Below, piece by piece: positions 14,938 through 20,873 of a stretch of 20,873 nt of DNA. The notes below the pieces were generated by a model. The model saw only the letters and a program-made list of their open reading frames with translations. It was not told where the DNA came from and did not search any database. Source of the DNA: SKLM01 sp964514285 (GTDB taxonomy: Bacteria; Chloroflexota; Anaerolineae; B4-G1); assembly GCA_964514285.1 (NCBI GenBank), contig CAZEQC010000060.1, positions 1 to 20,873 on the forward strand, given 5' to 3'. Position 1 is the stretch's first letter. The number at the start of each line of letters is the position of its first letter. The position numbers and the translations under genes were made by a program.

Positions 14938-16218
14938 ATGCTCGATTTAGAACGCATTCGCGAACACCCGAGCGAGGTTAAGGCCGGTTTGGAGAGTCTG
15001 AGGGCCGATCCATCACAGGTGGACGTCATCGTAGAGCTGGATGAACGACGGCGCGAACTCCTGACGGAGGTCGAGACGCTGAGGGCAAGACGCAACCGTG
15101 TCTCCAAGAGGATCGGCCGGCTTGAGGATCAAGAGGAGCGGGAGAAGTTGATCGCTGAGATGCGCCAGGTCGGCGATCAGATCGATGCTCTGGAGGAGCC
15201 ATTGAAAGTCGTTGAGGCCGACCTCCAGTCGGCTATGTTGTCCGTGCCGAACTTGCCTCACGAGAGCGTTCCGGTGGGCCCGGATGATGCCCATAATGTG
15301 GTCGTGGGGCAGTGGGGTGAGCCACGAACTTTCGATTTTGAGCCCGTTCCGCACTGGGATCTGGGGCCGGAGCTGGGCATCATCGATTTCGAGCGCGGGG
15401 TGAAGCTCTCCGGCAGCCGGTTCTACGTTCTGCGTGGGTTCGGCGCGCGGCTCCAGCGAGCGCTCATTGCCTGGATGTTGGACGTTCACACGATGGAGCA
15501 CGGGTACACGGAGATCTACCCGCCCTTCGTGGTGAAGGAGGCCTGCATGTGGGGCGCGGGCCAGCTTCCCAAGTTCGAGGAAAACATCTATCACGACGTG
15601 GAGGACGACGTGTGGCTCATCGGCACCGCCGAGATCCCCCTGACCAATCTGCACCGGGATGAGATCCTCGAAGCTGCTGACCTGCCGCTGCGCTACGTGG
15701 CTTACAGCGCCTGCTTCCGCCGCGAGAAGATGAGCGCCGGGAGGGACGTGCGCGGCATCAAGCGGGGGCATCAGTTCGACAAAGTAGAGATGTATCGCTT
15801 CACCGAGCCGGAGGCCAGTTATGAGGCTCTCGACGAGCTGATCGAGCACGGGCTGGAGATCTGCCGCCGTCTGAACCTGCCCCATCGTCTGGTGGAGATG
15901 TGCACCGGCGATCTGGGCTTCACCGCGGCGAAGAAGTACGACATTGAGGTGTGGGCTCCGGGCTGCCAGGAATGGCTGGAGGTGAGCAGCCTGAGCAACT
16001 GCGAGGCGTTCCAGGCACGGCGTGCCAATATCCGCTATCGGCCCGAGCCGGGGGCGAAGACGCGCTTTGTCCACACGTTGAACGGTTCTGGTTTGGCTCT
16101 TCCTCGGATCATGATCGCCATCATCGAGACCTATCAGCGGGCCGATGGCGCGATCGACGTCCCTGAGGTCCTTCAATCGTGGATGGGTGGGGTCGACGTC
16201 ATCGACGGCACAGGCTAG
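14938..16218 (+). CDS. serS: Seryl-tRNA synthetase
   Basis: The 426-residue protein (normal length) charges tRNA-Ser, and also tRNA-Sec where present. The start is the ATG followed by LDLERIREHPSEV, the usual SerRS N-terminus, behind AGAGGTGG. A longer frame from 14740 would add unconserved residues read from the promoter and leader. Residues ~30-105 form the charged antiparallel coiled-coil arm that grips the long variable arm of tRNA-Ser. The catalytic core has GTAEIPLTNLHRDE (~222-235), motif 2 FRREKMSAGRDVRGIKRGHQFDKVE and motif 3 TLNGSGLALPRIMIAIIETYQ. Two tRNA-Ser genes start 100 bases downstream. Expression is likely driven by the extended -10 promoter at 14787-14814. Confidence 0.97.
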   Translation: MLDLERIREHPSEVKAGLESLRADPSQVDVIVELDERRRELLTEVETLRARRNRVSKRIGRLEDQEEREKLIAEMRQVGDQIDALEEPLKVVEADLQSAMLSVPNLPHESVPVGPDDAHNVVVGQWGEPRTFDFEPVPHWDLGPELGIIDFERGVKLSGSRFYVLRGFGARLQRALIAWMLDVHTMEHGYTEIYPPFVVKEACMWGAGQLPKFEENIYHDVEDDVWLIGTAEIPLTNLHRDEILEAADLPLRYVAYSACFRREKMSAGRDVRGIKRGHQFDKVEMYRFTEPEASYEALDELIEHGLEICRRLNLPHRLVEMCTGDLGFTAAKKYDIEVWAPGCQEWLEVSSLSNCEAFQARRANIRYRPEPGAKTRFVHTLNGSGLALPRIMIAIIETYQRADGAIDVPEVLQSWMGGVDVIDGTG

Positions 16219-16252
16219 GCTAACGAATGGGCGGGGCGAGGCTGATCTGAGA

Positions 16253-16281
16253 TTGACAGTTGGGCGCCCTCGTGGTAAAAT
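16253..16281 (+). promoter_or_regulatory. Strong promoter of the tRNA Ser-Ser-Arg cluster
   Basis: TTGACA (perfect), 17 bases, TAAAAT. It begins 35 bases after the serS stop codon, and the first tRNA starts ~32 bases beyond the predicted start site. A short GGGGGA-GCC-TCCCCC hairpin (16296-16310) precedes tRNA-Ser(UGA). Confidence 0.85.
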
Positions 16282-16319
16282 GCCGGTTGTTCAGCGGGGG
16301 AGCCTCCCCCGGGTACACC

Positions 16320-16407
16320 GGAGGGATGGCCGAGCGGACGAAGGCGATGGTCTTGAAAACCATTGTGGCCCAACAGGTCACCGTGGGTTCGAATCCCACT
16401 CCCTCCG
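16320..16407 (+). tRNA. tRNA-Ser(UGA)
   Basis: The acceptor stem pairs GGAGGGA with TCCCTCC, with discriminator G. The anticodon stem ATGGT/ACCAT encloses loop CTTGAAA, so the anticodon is TGA. A long variable arm (GTGGCCCAACAGGTCAC) marks a class II serine tRNA. The TTCGAAT loop is present. CCA is not encoded (CTA follows). It reads UCN-type serine codons and is a substrate of the adjacent SerRS. Confidence 0.97.
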
Positions 16408-16428
16408 CTACGATAACAATAGCATAGA

Positions 16429-16480
16429 GAGCTATCAGAAAGCCGCTGACGAGACCCGGTGCGTCTTTTTGAGATAGCTC
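16429..16480 (+). other. Structured spacer between the two tRNA-Ser genes
   Basis: GAGCTATC (16429-16436) and GATAGCTC (16473-16480) are a perfect 8-base inverted repeat enclosing a smaller GACG/CGTC stem followed by TTTTT (16466-16470). The outer stem may guide tRNA processing. The inner one may be a weak terminator. Confidence 0.4.
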
Positions 16481-16487
16481 GCATCTA

Positions 16488-16578
16488 GGGGAGGTGCCGG
16501 AGTCTGGTCGATCGGGGCCGCCTGCTAAGCGGTTGTAGGGGTAATGCTCTACCCAGGGTTCAAATCCCTGCCTCCCCG
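16488..16578 (+). tRNA. tRNA-Ser(GCU)
   Basis: The acceptor stem pairs GGGGAGG with CCTCCCC, with discriminator G. The anticodon loop CTGCTAA between GCCGC and GCGGT gives anticodon GCT, reading AGC/AGU. A long variable arm (TAGGGG..CTCTA) confirms a serine tRNA. The following bases are CCA (16579-16581), so the 3' end may be encoded, unlike in the other tRNAs here. Confidence 0.96.
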
Positions 16579-16587
16579 CCAGAATAT

Positions 16588-16660
16588 GCCCTCGTAGCTC
16601 AATGGACAGAGCGTCTGGTTGCGGACCAGAAGGTTACAGGTTCAAGTCCTGTCGAGGGTA
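16588..16660 (+). tRNA. tRNA-Arg(GCG)
   Basis: A 73-base cloverleaf: GCCCTCG/CGAGGGT acceptor (first pair G-U), D stem GCTC/GAGC, anticodon stem TCTGG/CCAGA with loop TTGCGGA, T stem ACAGG/CCTGT, discriminator A, no encoded CCA. Positions 34-36 are GCG, so it reads CGC/CGU arginine codons. Most bacteria use an A34 (inosine) tRNA for this box. Confidence 0.93.
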
Positions 16661-16673
16661 CTTCTTCTTTCTG

Positions 16674-16710
16674 AGACTCCGAAGCATCTCGCTTCGGAGT
16701 CTTCCTGTGT
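16674..16710 (+). terminator. Terminator of the tRNA cluster
   Basis: AGACTCCGAAGC and GCTTCGGAGTCT form a 12-bp perfect stem with loop ATCTC, 13 bases after tRNA-Arg. The tail (TCCTGTGTCT) is only partly T-rich. Confidence 0.65.
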
Positions 16711-16818
16711 CTAGGACTTAACCGTGCAACGGCTTGGCCGCGGAGAGCAGGCTGAGCCGTCTTCGTTGTATGCAGTGTGCAGAGCGACTGCTTCAGGCCA
16801 AGAAAGGAACGCAACCGT

Positions 16819-17385
16819 ATGGACAAGGAACCCCACTCAATCTCTCACTTTTCCCGTCTGATTCACCCCATGCCGGCTTTTCTCGTCACCTGCGCCGGGG
16901 AGGATGGTGAGCCGAATGCCATAGCCATCGCCTGGTTGATGCCGGTTAGTATGAACCCGCCCCTGCTAGCGTTTGCCATCCATCCACAGCGCTACTCGTA
17001 TGAGTTGCTGCAGGAGAGCTCGGACTTCGTGGTCAACGTGATGGCCTACGACCAGGCGCCCGAGGTCCTCTTCTGCGGTCGCTGTTCCGGGCGCGACGTC
17101 GACAAGCTTACGCAGGCTGACCTCACGGCGGTGGACGCCCGCTCGGTGGATGCTCCTGCCATCGCAGAGGCGCTGGCCCACATCGAATGCGGTATTGAGG
17201 CGGAGCACGTTGCTGGCGATCACGTGATCGTTGTAGGGAGGGTGAGGGCGGTCTTGGCTAAGGAAGGGGTGCTGGTGGAGGGCCAGCGCGACATCGTCAC
17301 AGCTCCGCCCTTGCTCCACCTGGGTGGTGCTCGCTTCACGACGACCAGTGAGGAGAGCGTTGAGCTTGAGGTGACAACGAGATGA
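16819..17385 (+). CDS. Flavin reductase-like FMN-binding split-barrel protein
   Basis: This 188-residue protein belongs to the flavin reductase-like, FMN-binding split-barrel family. The chosen start MDKEPHSISHF has AAAGGA upstream. A longer frame from 16777 adds 14 unconserved residues. Family features: HPMPAFLVTC (strand carrying the pyrimidine-side contacts), NAIAIAWLMPVSMNPPLLAFAI, DFVVNVMAYD, and the typical CGRCSGRDVDKLTQADL segment, followed by the C-terminal GDHVIVVGRV strand. Members bind FMN and reduce flavins with NAD(P)H or act as simple flavoproteins. The substrate here cannot be told. Its stop overlaps the ATG of the M20 peptidase (ATGA), implying translational coupling. The promoter is not obvious in the ~110 bases before it. 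Confidence 0.88.
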   Translation: MDKEPHSISHFSRLIHPMPAFLVTCAGEDGEPNAIAIAWLMPVSMNPPLLAFAIHPQRYSYELLQESSDFVVNVMAYDQAPEVLFCGRCSGRDVDKLTQADLTAVDARSVDAPAIAEALAHIECGIEAEHVAGDHVIVVGRVRAVLAKEGVLVEGQRDIVTAPPLLHLGGARFTTTSEESVELEVTTR

Positions 17386-18719
17386 GTAGGTCAGGACCCT
17401 GGGACGCGATCCGTGAGGATGCTGCCGCGACGTTGAGCCGATACATTCGCTTCGACACAACGAATCCGCCGGGCAACGAGGCCCCGGCAGCGGCATGGCT
17501 CAAGGCCCAGCTTCTTGAGCGCGGGATCACGGAGGACATAACGATCCACGAGCCGGCGCCGGGTCGCGCAATTCTGATAGGGCGCATTGCGGGTCGCGAG
17601 GATCTGAGGCCGTTGGTCCTGAACCATCATATGGACGTCGTCCCTGCCGATCCTGGCCAATGGTCTCACGCGCCCTTCGATGGCGAGATCGACGGTGAGT
17701 ATGTCTGGGGCCGGGGCACTCTCGACACCAAGGGGCTGGGGGTGATGCATCTGTTGGCTTTGGAGCGGCTGGTGCACGCGGGCAGCGCGTTTCGTCGCCC
17801 CGTGATCTTCCTGGCCGTGTCTGACGAGGAGACTGGCGGGTCCCAGGGTATGAGGTGGTTAGTGGACCACCATCTCGACGGACTGGACCCTGAATGGGTG
17901 TGGGATGAGGGAGGCGGCGGCTTCAAAGGGTTCTTCGGTGACCGGTCGATGTTCGGTATTGCTGTGGCGGAGAAGCAGATCCAGCACCTACGCTTGGTTG
18001 CCACCGGACAACCGGGCCACGGGTCGATGCCCCATGATGACAACGCCAACGAGCGTCTGCTGTGGGCTTTGGAGCGTGTCCTACGTCCGCGCCCTATGCG
18101 CGTCAACGAGGTGACGGCGGCGCTGTTTGAGGCCGTCGCCGGGTCTCAGCCGTTTCCGATCTCCTTTCTCCTGCGTCATATCGACCATCCGCTGGTTCTC
18201 AGGATCGTTGGGCTGCGTCTGGCTGCCGACAAGCGGCTGAACGCTATGCTACGAGACACCATCAGCCTGACGACGCTGGAGGCGGGATACAAGATCAACG
18301 TCATTCCAGAGCGGGCAGAGGCAGGGATCGATTGTCGCCTTCTGCCGGGCACGGATGCCGGTTCGTTCCGACGTTGGCTGGAAGACGCCATAGACGATGA
18401 GCAGGTGACCATCGAAGCGGTGGAGACGTCCGAGCCCACGGCTGTTTCGCCCATCGACAGTCCTTTCTTCGACGCAGTGTGTCGTGCTGTCGTTCGGCAG
18501 GTGCCGGATGGCGTAGCTTTCCCGCTTCTCGTGCCGGGAGGAACCGACTCGCGCTACTTCCGGGCCCACGATGTCCCCGCCTACGGGTTCACGCCTATGT
18601 TGTTGGAACCACCTGAGCTGGATCGCGTCCATGGGATCGACGAGCGTCTATCCATCGATAACCTGGAGCTGGGGATCAAGATCACGTGCGACGTGGTGCG
18701 GGACCTATGCGTTGCATAA
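17382..18719 (+). CDS. M20 family metallopeptidase / amidohydrolase
   Basis: A 445-residue zinc-dependent hydrolase of the M20/M28 fold, probably a cytoplasmic dipeptidase, carboxypeptidase or acyl-amino-acid deacylase. The visible metal and catalytic residues are His83 and Asp85 (NHHMDVVPA), bridging Asp115 (GRGTLDTKG), catalytic Glu149 and ligand Glu150 (SDEETGG), Asp175 (WVWDEGGGG) and a C-terminal His in RVHGIDERL. A dimerisation lid domain lies between ~205 and 320 (GQPGHGSMP begins it). GGTDSRYF near the end is typical of the family. There is no signal peptide. It overlaps the flavin-reductase-like gene by 4 bases, so both are probably made from one message. The natural substrate is not predictable from sequence. 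Confidence 0.93.
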   Translation: MSRSGPWDAIREDAAATLSRYIRFDTTNPPGNEAPAAAWLKAQLLERGITEDITIHEPAPGRAILIGRIAGREDLRPLVLNHHMDVVPADPGQWSHAPFDGEIDGEYVWGRGTLDTKGLGVMHLLALERLVHAGSAFRRPVIFLAVSDEETGGSQGMRWLVDHHLDGLDPEWVWDEGGGGFKGFFGDRSMFGIAVAEKQIQHLRLVATGQPGHGSMPHDDNANERLLWALERVLRPRPMRVNEVTAALFEAVAGSQPFPISFLLRHIDHPLVLRIVGLRLAADKRLNAMLRDTISLTTLEAGYKINVIPERAEAGIDCRLLPGTDAGSFRRWLEDAIDDEQVTIEAVETSEPTAVSPIDSPFFDAVCRAVVRQVPDGVAFPLLVPGGTDSRYFRAHDVPAYGFTPMLLEPPELDRVHGIDERLSIDNLELGIKITCDVVRDLCVA

Positions 18720-18736
18720 GAATCGGCCGCCAAACC

Positions 18737-18765
18737 TTGACAGCCGAGGCTCTGAGCGTTATAAT
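18737..18765 (+). promoter_or_regulatory. Consensus promoter of ssrA
   Basis: TTGACA, 17 bases, TATAAT: a full-consensus housekeeping promoter. It begins 17 bases after the M20 peptidase stop codon and would start transcription near 18772, just before the tmRNA 5' end. Confidence 0.93.
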
Positions 18766-18777
18766 AGGGCACGCTGC

Positions 18778-19200
18778 GGGGATGACAGGCTTCGACGGGG
18801 AAGGCTGAGCATGGGCAGCAAGCCGGGGTGCTCTGGCCCCGTGAACAACGGAGCACAAATTCTAAGTGCCAATGAAAACACTTGGATGTTCGCTCCTTCG
18901 GCGGCGATGGACACTGCCGTTCCGGTAGTAGCCTAGCTAAGCCGTAGGAGCTGACCGCGAACGCGGTCACGTCCACCCAGGCCCCTCACCAACGAGTCGG
19001 GGATGGGCGTCATAAAAGTTGGTGTGCGGCATCCGGACGTCGATAAGGATGCTCAAGAGGGAGCTTCGGTTCCCATCGGCTGATTCCAGGTGTAGCGCGG
19101 TCGGCGGCGTCTCCCTGGAGGAGAAACATAAGGGCCGACTAAGCTTGTAGACGTCTGTGGTCGAATTCCGCGGACGCGGGTTCGATTCCCGCCATCTCCA
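18778..19200 (+). ncRNA. ssrA: Transfer-messenger RNA (tmRNA)
   Basis: This RNA rescues stalled ribosomes by adding a degradation tag. The 5' end GGGGATG pairs with CATCTCC at 19193-19199 to form the tRNA-like acceptor. The typical GGCTTCGACGGGG follows the 5' end, and the 3' T arm (GCGGGTTCGATTCCCGC) sits at the end. The internal tag frame starts after AAGT at 18868. The 3' bases after discriminator A19200 are CCT, so the final CCA must be completed by processing. The length (423) is slightly longer than usual, consistent with full pseudoknot domains. It has its own promoter and a strong terminator. Antisense frames across it are spurious. Confidence 0.97.
18868..18936 (+). other. tmRNA tag reading frame
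   Basis: From the resume codon GCC the frame encodes 22 residues starting ANENTWMFAP and ending DTAVPVVA before TAG. The start AN-x-N-T is typical of bacterial tags. The end is VVA rather than the more common LAA, and the tag is long and has a Trp. Confidence 0.85.
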
Positions 19201-19209
19201 CCTCAACAC

Positions 19210-19250
19210 GACGGGACGGGCACGTTTAGATGCCCGTCCCGTCTTTTTTT
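19210..19250 (+). terminator. Terminator of ssrA
   Basis: GACGGGACGGGCA and TGCCCGTCCCGTC form a perfect 13-bp stem with an 8-base loop, followed by seven Ts. Confidence 0.95.
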
Positions 19251-19277
19251 GCTAAGTGGGCCGGTTTCTTTGAGACA

Positions 19278-19308
19278 ACAAAAAAGGGACACTCCTATGA
19301 GTGTCCCT
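19278..19308 (-). terminator. Terminator of tRNA-Lys
   Basis: On the minus strand AGGGACACTC and GAGTGTCCCT pair over 10 bp with loop ATAG, followed by a T run. It starts 4 bases after the tRNA end and faces the ssrA terminator, so the two convergent units are well insulated. Confidence 0.93.
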
Positions 19309-19312
19309 CCAA

Positions 19313-19386
19313 TGACCCGCGCAGGACTCGAACCTGCAACCAAGGGCTTAAGAGGCCCCTGCTCTTCCATATTGAGCTAGCGGGCC
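19313..19386 (-). tRNA. tRNA-Lys(CUU)
   Basis: On the minus strand, acceptor GGCCCGC pairs with GCGGGTC, with discriminator A. D stem GCTC/GAGC; anticodon stem GGGGC/GCCCT with loop CTCTTAA, giving anticodon CTT; T arm GCAGG-TTCGAGT-CCTGC. CCA is not encoded. It reads AAG lysine codons and is a substrate for the LysRS encoded in this window. Confidence 0.95.
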
Positions 19387-19399
19387 GGTGATAGCGATA

Positions 19400-19427
19400 A
19401 TTATACCGTGAAGCGTGTCGTTGTCAA
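19400..19427 (-). promoter_or_regulatory. Promoter of tRNA-Lys
   Basis: On the minus strand TTGACA, 16 bases, TATAAT, both hexamers perfect. The -10 lies 14 bases before the mature tRNA 5' end. Confidence 0.9.
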
Positions 19428-19550
19428 GGTTAGTAACAGGGCGGACTGCAGCAAGCGGCTCTTCGCGTCTGCCTCGGTCTTCCTCCGTCGCCTTGTAGAC
19501 TTGGTCGGTCAAGCAGCCGCGCTTGAAAGCGTGACCTCCATAGGGCGGAG

Positions 19551-19928
19551 TTATGGACTGGCAGGCGATTTGGGAGCCAGGCGCGCCGCCAGATCTCGCA
19601 ACTGACCGAAGCTGATCGGCTTCAGCAGCACCAGGTCGGCTTCTTCCTTCAGCATATCTGCCATACGCGGATCGGCCGTTGCGATGATCACCCTGGTGTC
19701 ATCGAACCGCTGATCGCTTCGAATTCCCTTGAGGATCTCCTCGCCAGAGACGTGCGGCAGATGGAGATCCAGGATGATGATCCTGGGGATCGACGTCTCG
19801 AGCTGCGCAACGGCCGCCTCACCATCCTGGATGATGTCGGTCTCAAAGCCAGCCGCTTGAAGGGCCTCGGCGAAGATAATAGCGAGGTCCTCGTTGTCCT
19901 CGATGATCATGGCGAATTGCTCATTCAT
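19551..19928 (-). CDS. Single-domain response regulator (receiver only)
   Basis: A 125-residue CheY-like receiver. The start MNEQFAMIIEDNED follows AAAGGAGAGA. A longer frame from 20018 lies inside the kinase gene and is rejected. Acidic pocket Glu10-Asp11, phospho-acceptor Asp54 (IIILDLHLP), Thr84 (IIATAD) and Lys103 (LLKPIS) are all present, so it should be phosphorylatable. There is no output domain, so it must act by protein contact or as a relay. Its ATG overlaps the 3' end of the histidine kinase gene by 8 bases, so the two are translationally coupled and the kinase is its likely partner. The final proline/serine tail is short. Confidence 0.93.
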   Translation of the reverse strand: MNEQFAMIIEDNEDLAIIFAEALQAAGFETDIIQDGEAAVAQLETSIPRIIILDLHLPHVSGEEILKGIRSDQRFDDTRVIIATADPRMADMLKEEADLVLLKPISFGQLRDLAARLAPKSPASP

Positions 19929-20873
19929 TATTCTCTCCTTTATGGTTGTTTTTTTCGAGCGGCAGGACGACGGTGAATGTGCTTCCACGTCCCAGCTCGC
20001 TCTCCAAGATGATGTCACCCTCCATCAGCTCGACCAGTTGCTTCACGATAGATAGCCCCAGGCCGACCCCTGTGTGTTCTCGCGTCATTGAGTCGTCGAC
20101 ACGCCGGAAGGGAGTGAAGACATGCTCCCTATCCTCCTCGGCGATTCCTGGACCGGTGTCGGATACCTCCATGGCCCAGTGGGATGAGTGGTCCCCATCT
20201 GCTCGGCCGATGTGCACGTGAATGCCGCCCTCATCGGTGAATTTGATCGCGTTGTTGGTCAGGTTAACGAGCACCTGATGCAGGCGCTCTTGATCGCCGT
20301 AGAGGGGCCGAGGAACGTCTTCGTCCACCTCGGCGGTGAGATTCAGTCCCTTCTTCTCTGCCAGCACACCGACGGTGGAATGGAGGTCTTCGACCAACAC
20401 CTCCGGGGAGAAAGGCGCCGGATGGAGGGACAGCTCCCCAGCCTCGATGCGAGCCTGATCCAACAGGTCGTTGACGATGTTGAGTAGTTTCTTCGTGTTT
20501 CTCTCGATCCGCTGGAGAGCATCCTCCTGCTTGTTCGCTAGCGAGCCGTAGACGCCCGCTCGCAGCATCTCCGAGAAGCCCTGAATAGCGCCGAGCGGGG
20601 TGCGCAGTTCGTGGGAGACCATAGAGACGAATCGCGACTTGAGGCGGTCAAGCTCCCTGAGCCGCTCGTTCGCTCTGGCCAGCTGTCTGTTCGCCTGGCG
20701 CAGCTCCCGGGTTCGGACCTCAACGCGGTGGTCCAACTCTCGGTTGAGGGCTCGGAGATCCCGGAGTGCATTCTCTAAGCTGCGGGCCGATAGCCAGGCC
20801 ACCAGCGCCACGGCGAAGAAGCCAAGCATTGTTGGGGCAGGAGGCAAGTATTCGGGTAGTTGCAAGGCGACCA
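19921..20873 (-). CDS. Sensor histidine kinase, 5' end outside the window
   Basis: The frame is open to the right edge, so the N-terminus is missing. An in-window TTG at 20865 is unlikely to be the start. The visible part begins at the end of a membrane region: one hydrophobic helix (TMLGFFAVALVAWLSA) next to the edge. A coiled-coil signalling helix follows (LRALNRELDHRVEVRTRELRQ). Then come the HisKA domain with H-box SHELRTPLG and the ATP-binding HATPase domain with N-box LTNNAIKFT, G1 DTGPGI, F-box VFTPFRRV and G2 GVGLGLSIV. All catalytic motifs are intact, so it should autophosphorylate on the H-box histidine. The sensed signal is unknown because the sensor part lies outside. It partners with the overlapping receiver gene. 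Confidence 0.93.
   Translation of the reverse strand, partial: VALQLPEYLPPAPTMLGFFAVALVAWLSARSLENALRDLRALNRELDHRVEVRTRELRQANRQLARANERLRELDRLKSRFVSMVSHELRTPLGAIQGFSEMLRAGVYGSLANKQEDALQRIERNTKKLLNIVNDLLDQARIEAGELSLHPAPFSPEVLVEDLHSTVGVLAEKKGLNLTAEVDEDVPRPLYGDQERLHQVLVNLTNNAIKFTDEGGIHVHIGRADGDHSSHWAMEVSDTGPGIAEEDREHVFTPFRRVDDSMTREHTGVGLGLSIVKQLVELMEGDIILESELGRGSTFTVVLPLEKNNHKGENNE

Noticed and set aside
15013..16176. 387-residue minus-strand frame opposite serS
   Set aside because: It is a shadow of a high-GC gene with no family features.
16215..16484. Minus-strand frame with GGSGIRTHG
   Set aside because: It is the antisense of tRNA-Ser, a familiar spurious translation.
16599..16826. Minus-strand frame with STGLEPVTFWSATRRS
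   Set aside because: It reads antisense through tRNA-Arg, another common false gene.
18967..19209. Minus-strand frame with RWRESNPRPRN
   Set aside because: It is antisense to the tRNA-like 3' domain of tmRNA.
19929..20018. Longer start for the response regulator
   Set aside because: The added residues are read from the kinase gene in another frame, and the ribosome site supports the ATG at 19928.
1..20873. CRISPR array, insertion sequence, integrase, prophage or toxin-antitoxin genes
   Set aside because: No regularly spaced repeats, transposase-like proteins, terminal inverted repeats or such gene families were seen, although tRNA and tmRNA genes are common integration sites.

Overview
The window looks like chromosomal DNA of a member of the Chloroflexota, most likely the Anaerolineae/Caldilineae side, from a draft assembly or MAG. 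The taxonomic call rests on remembered family resemblance, not on a search. It uses secreted proteins with a YDLTWWTLDGGG-type repeat and a C-terminal YLPLVTR motif, a small 'WRGWVQH..SGEARYF' protein, a giant SARP/ATPase/TPR regulator with a second HTH at its C-terminus, and a lipoprotein alpha-2-macroglobulin. GC is high, and a run of 10 Ns lies at 4834-4843.

Layout. (1) 1-1630, minus strand: a secreted-protein cluster with a partial exported protein running off the left edge, a PKD-like exported protein, a 73-residue small protein, and an orphan dockerin-like calcium-binding tail with no body. (2) 1993-5749, minus: one SARP-family regulator, apparently split by the N gap. The 9 bases on each side of the gap are identical, and collapsing them restores one frame of 1245 residues. 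(3) 6311-12367, plus: a 2018-residue lipoprotein alpha-2-macroglobulin with an intact CTEQ thioester motif, divergent from the regulator. Two hairpins with GGGA (GNRA) tetraloops follow it. (4) 12484-14593, minus: greA then lysS, separated by an intrinsic terminator. (5) 14594-16660: a divergent promoter region, serS (plus), then a tRNA cluster Ser(UGA)-Ser(GCU)-Arg(GCG) with its own strong promoter. (6) 16819-18719: a flavin-reductase-like protein and an M20 peptidase, overlapping by ATGA. (7) 18737-19250: ssrA (tmRNA) with a consensus promoter and terminator. (8) 19278-19427, minus: tRNA-Lys(CUU) with its own promoter and terminator. (9) 19551 to the right edge, minus: a histidine kinase (5' end outside the window) and a single-domain response regulator that overlap.

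How it fits together. The right half is an information-processing neighbourhood: two aminoacyl-tRNA synthetases, four tRNAs including substrates of both synthetases, a transcript cleavage factor, and tmRNA for ribosome rescue. The most interesting structure is the greA/serS intergenic region. Two good promoters point in opposite directions and share one -35 hexamer region, and each transcript meets a terminator-like hairpin almost at once. The greA side resembles, in layout only, the terminator in the E. coli greA leader that yields the short GraL transcripts. The GreA here also has proline where E. coli GreA has the tip aspartate Asp41. No CRISPR array, insertion sequence, prophage or defence island was seen.
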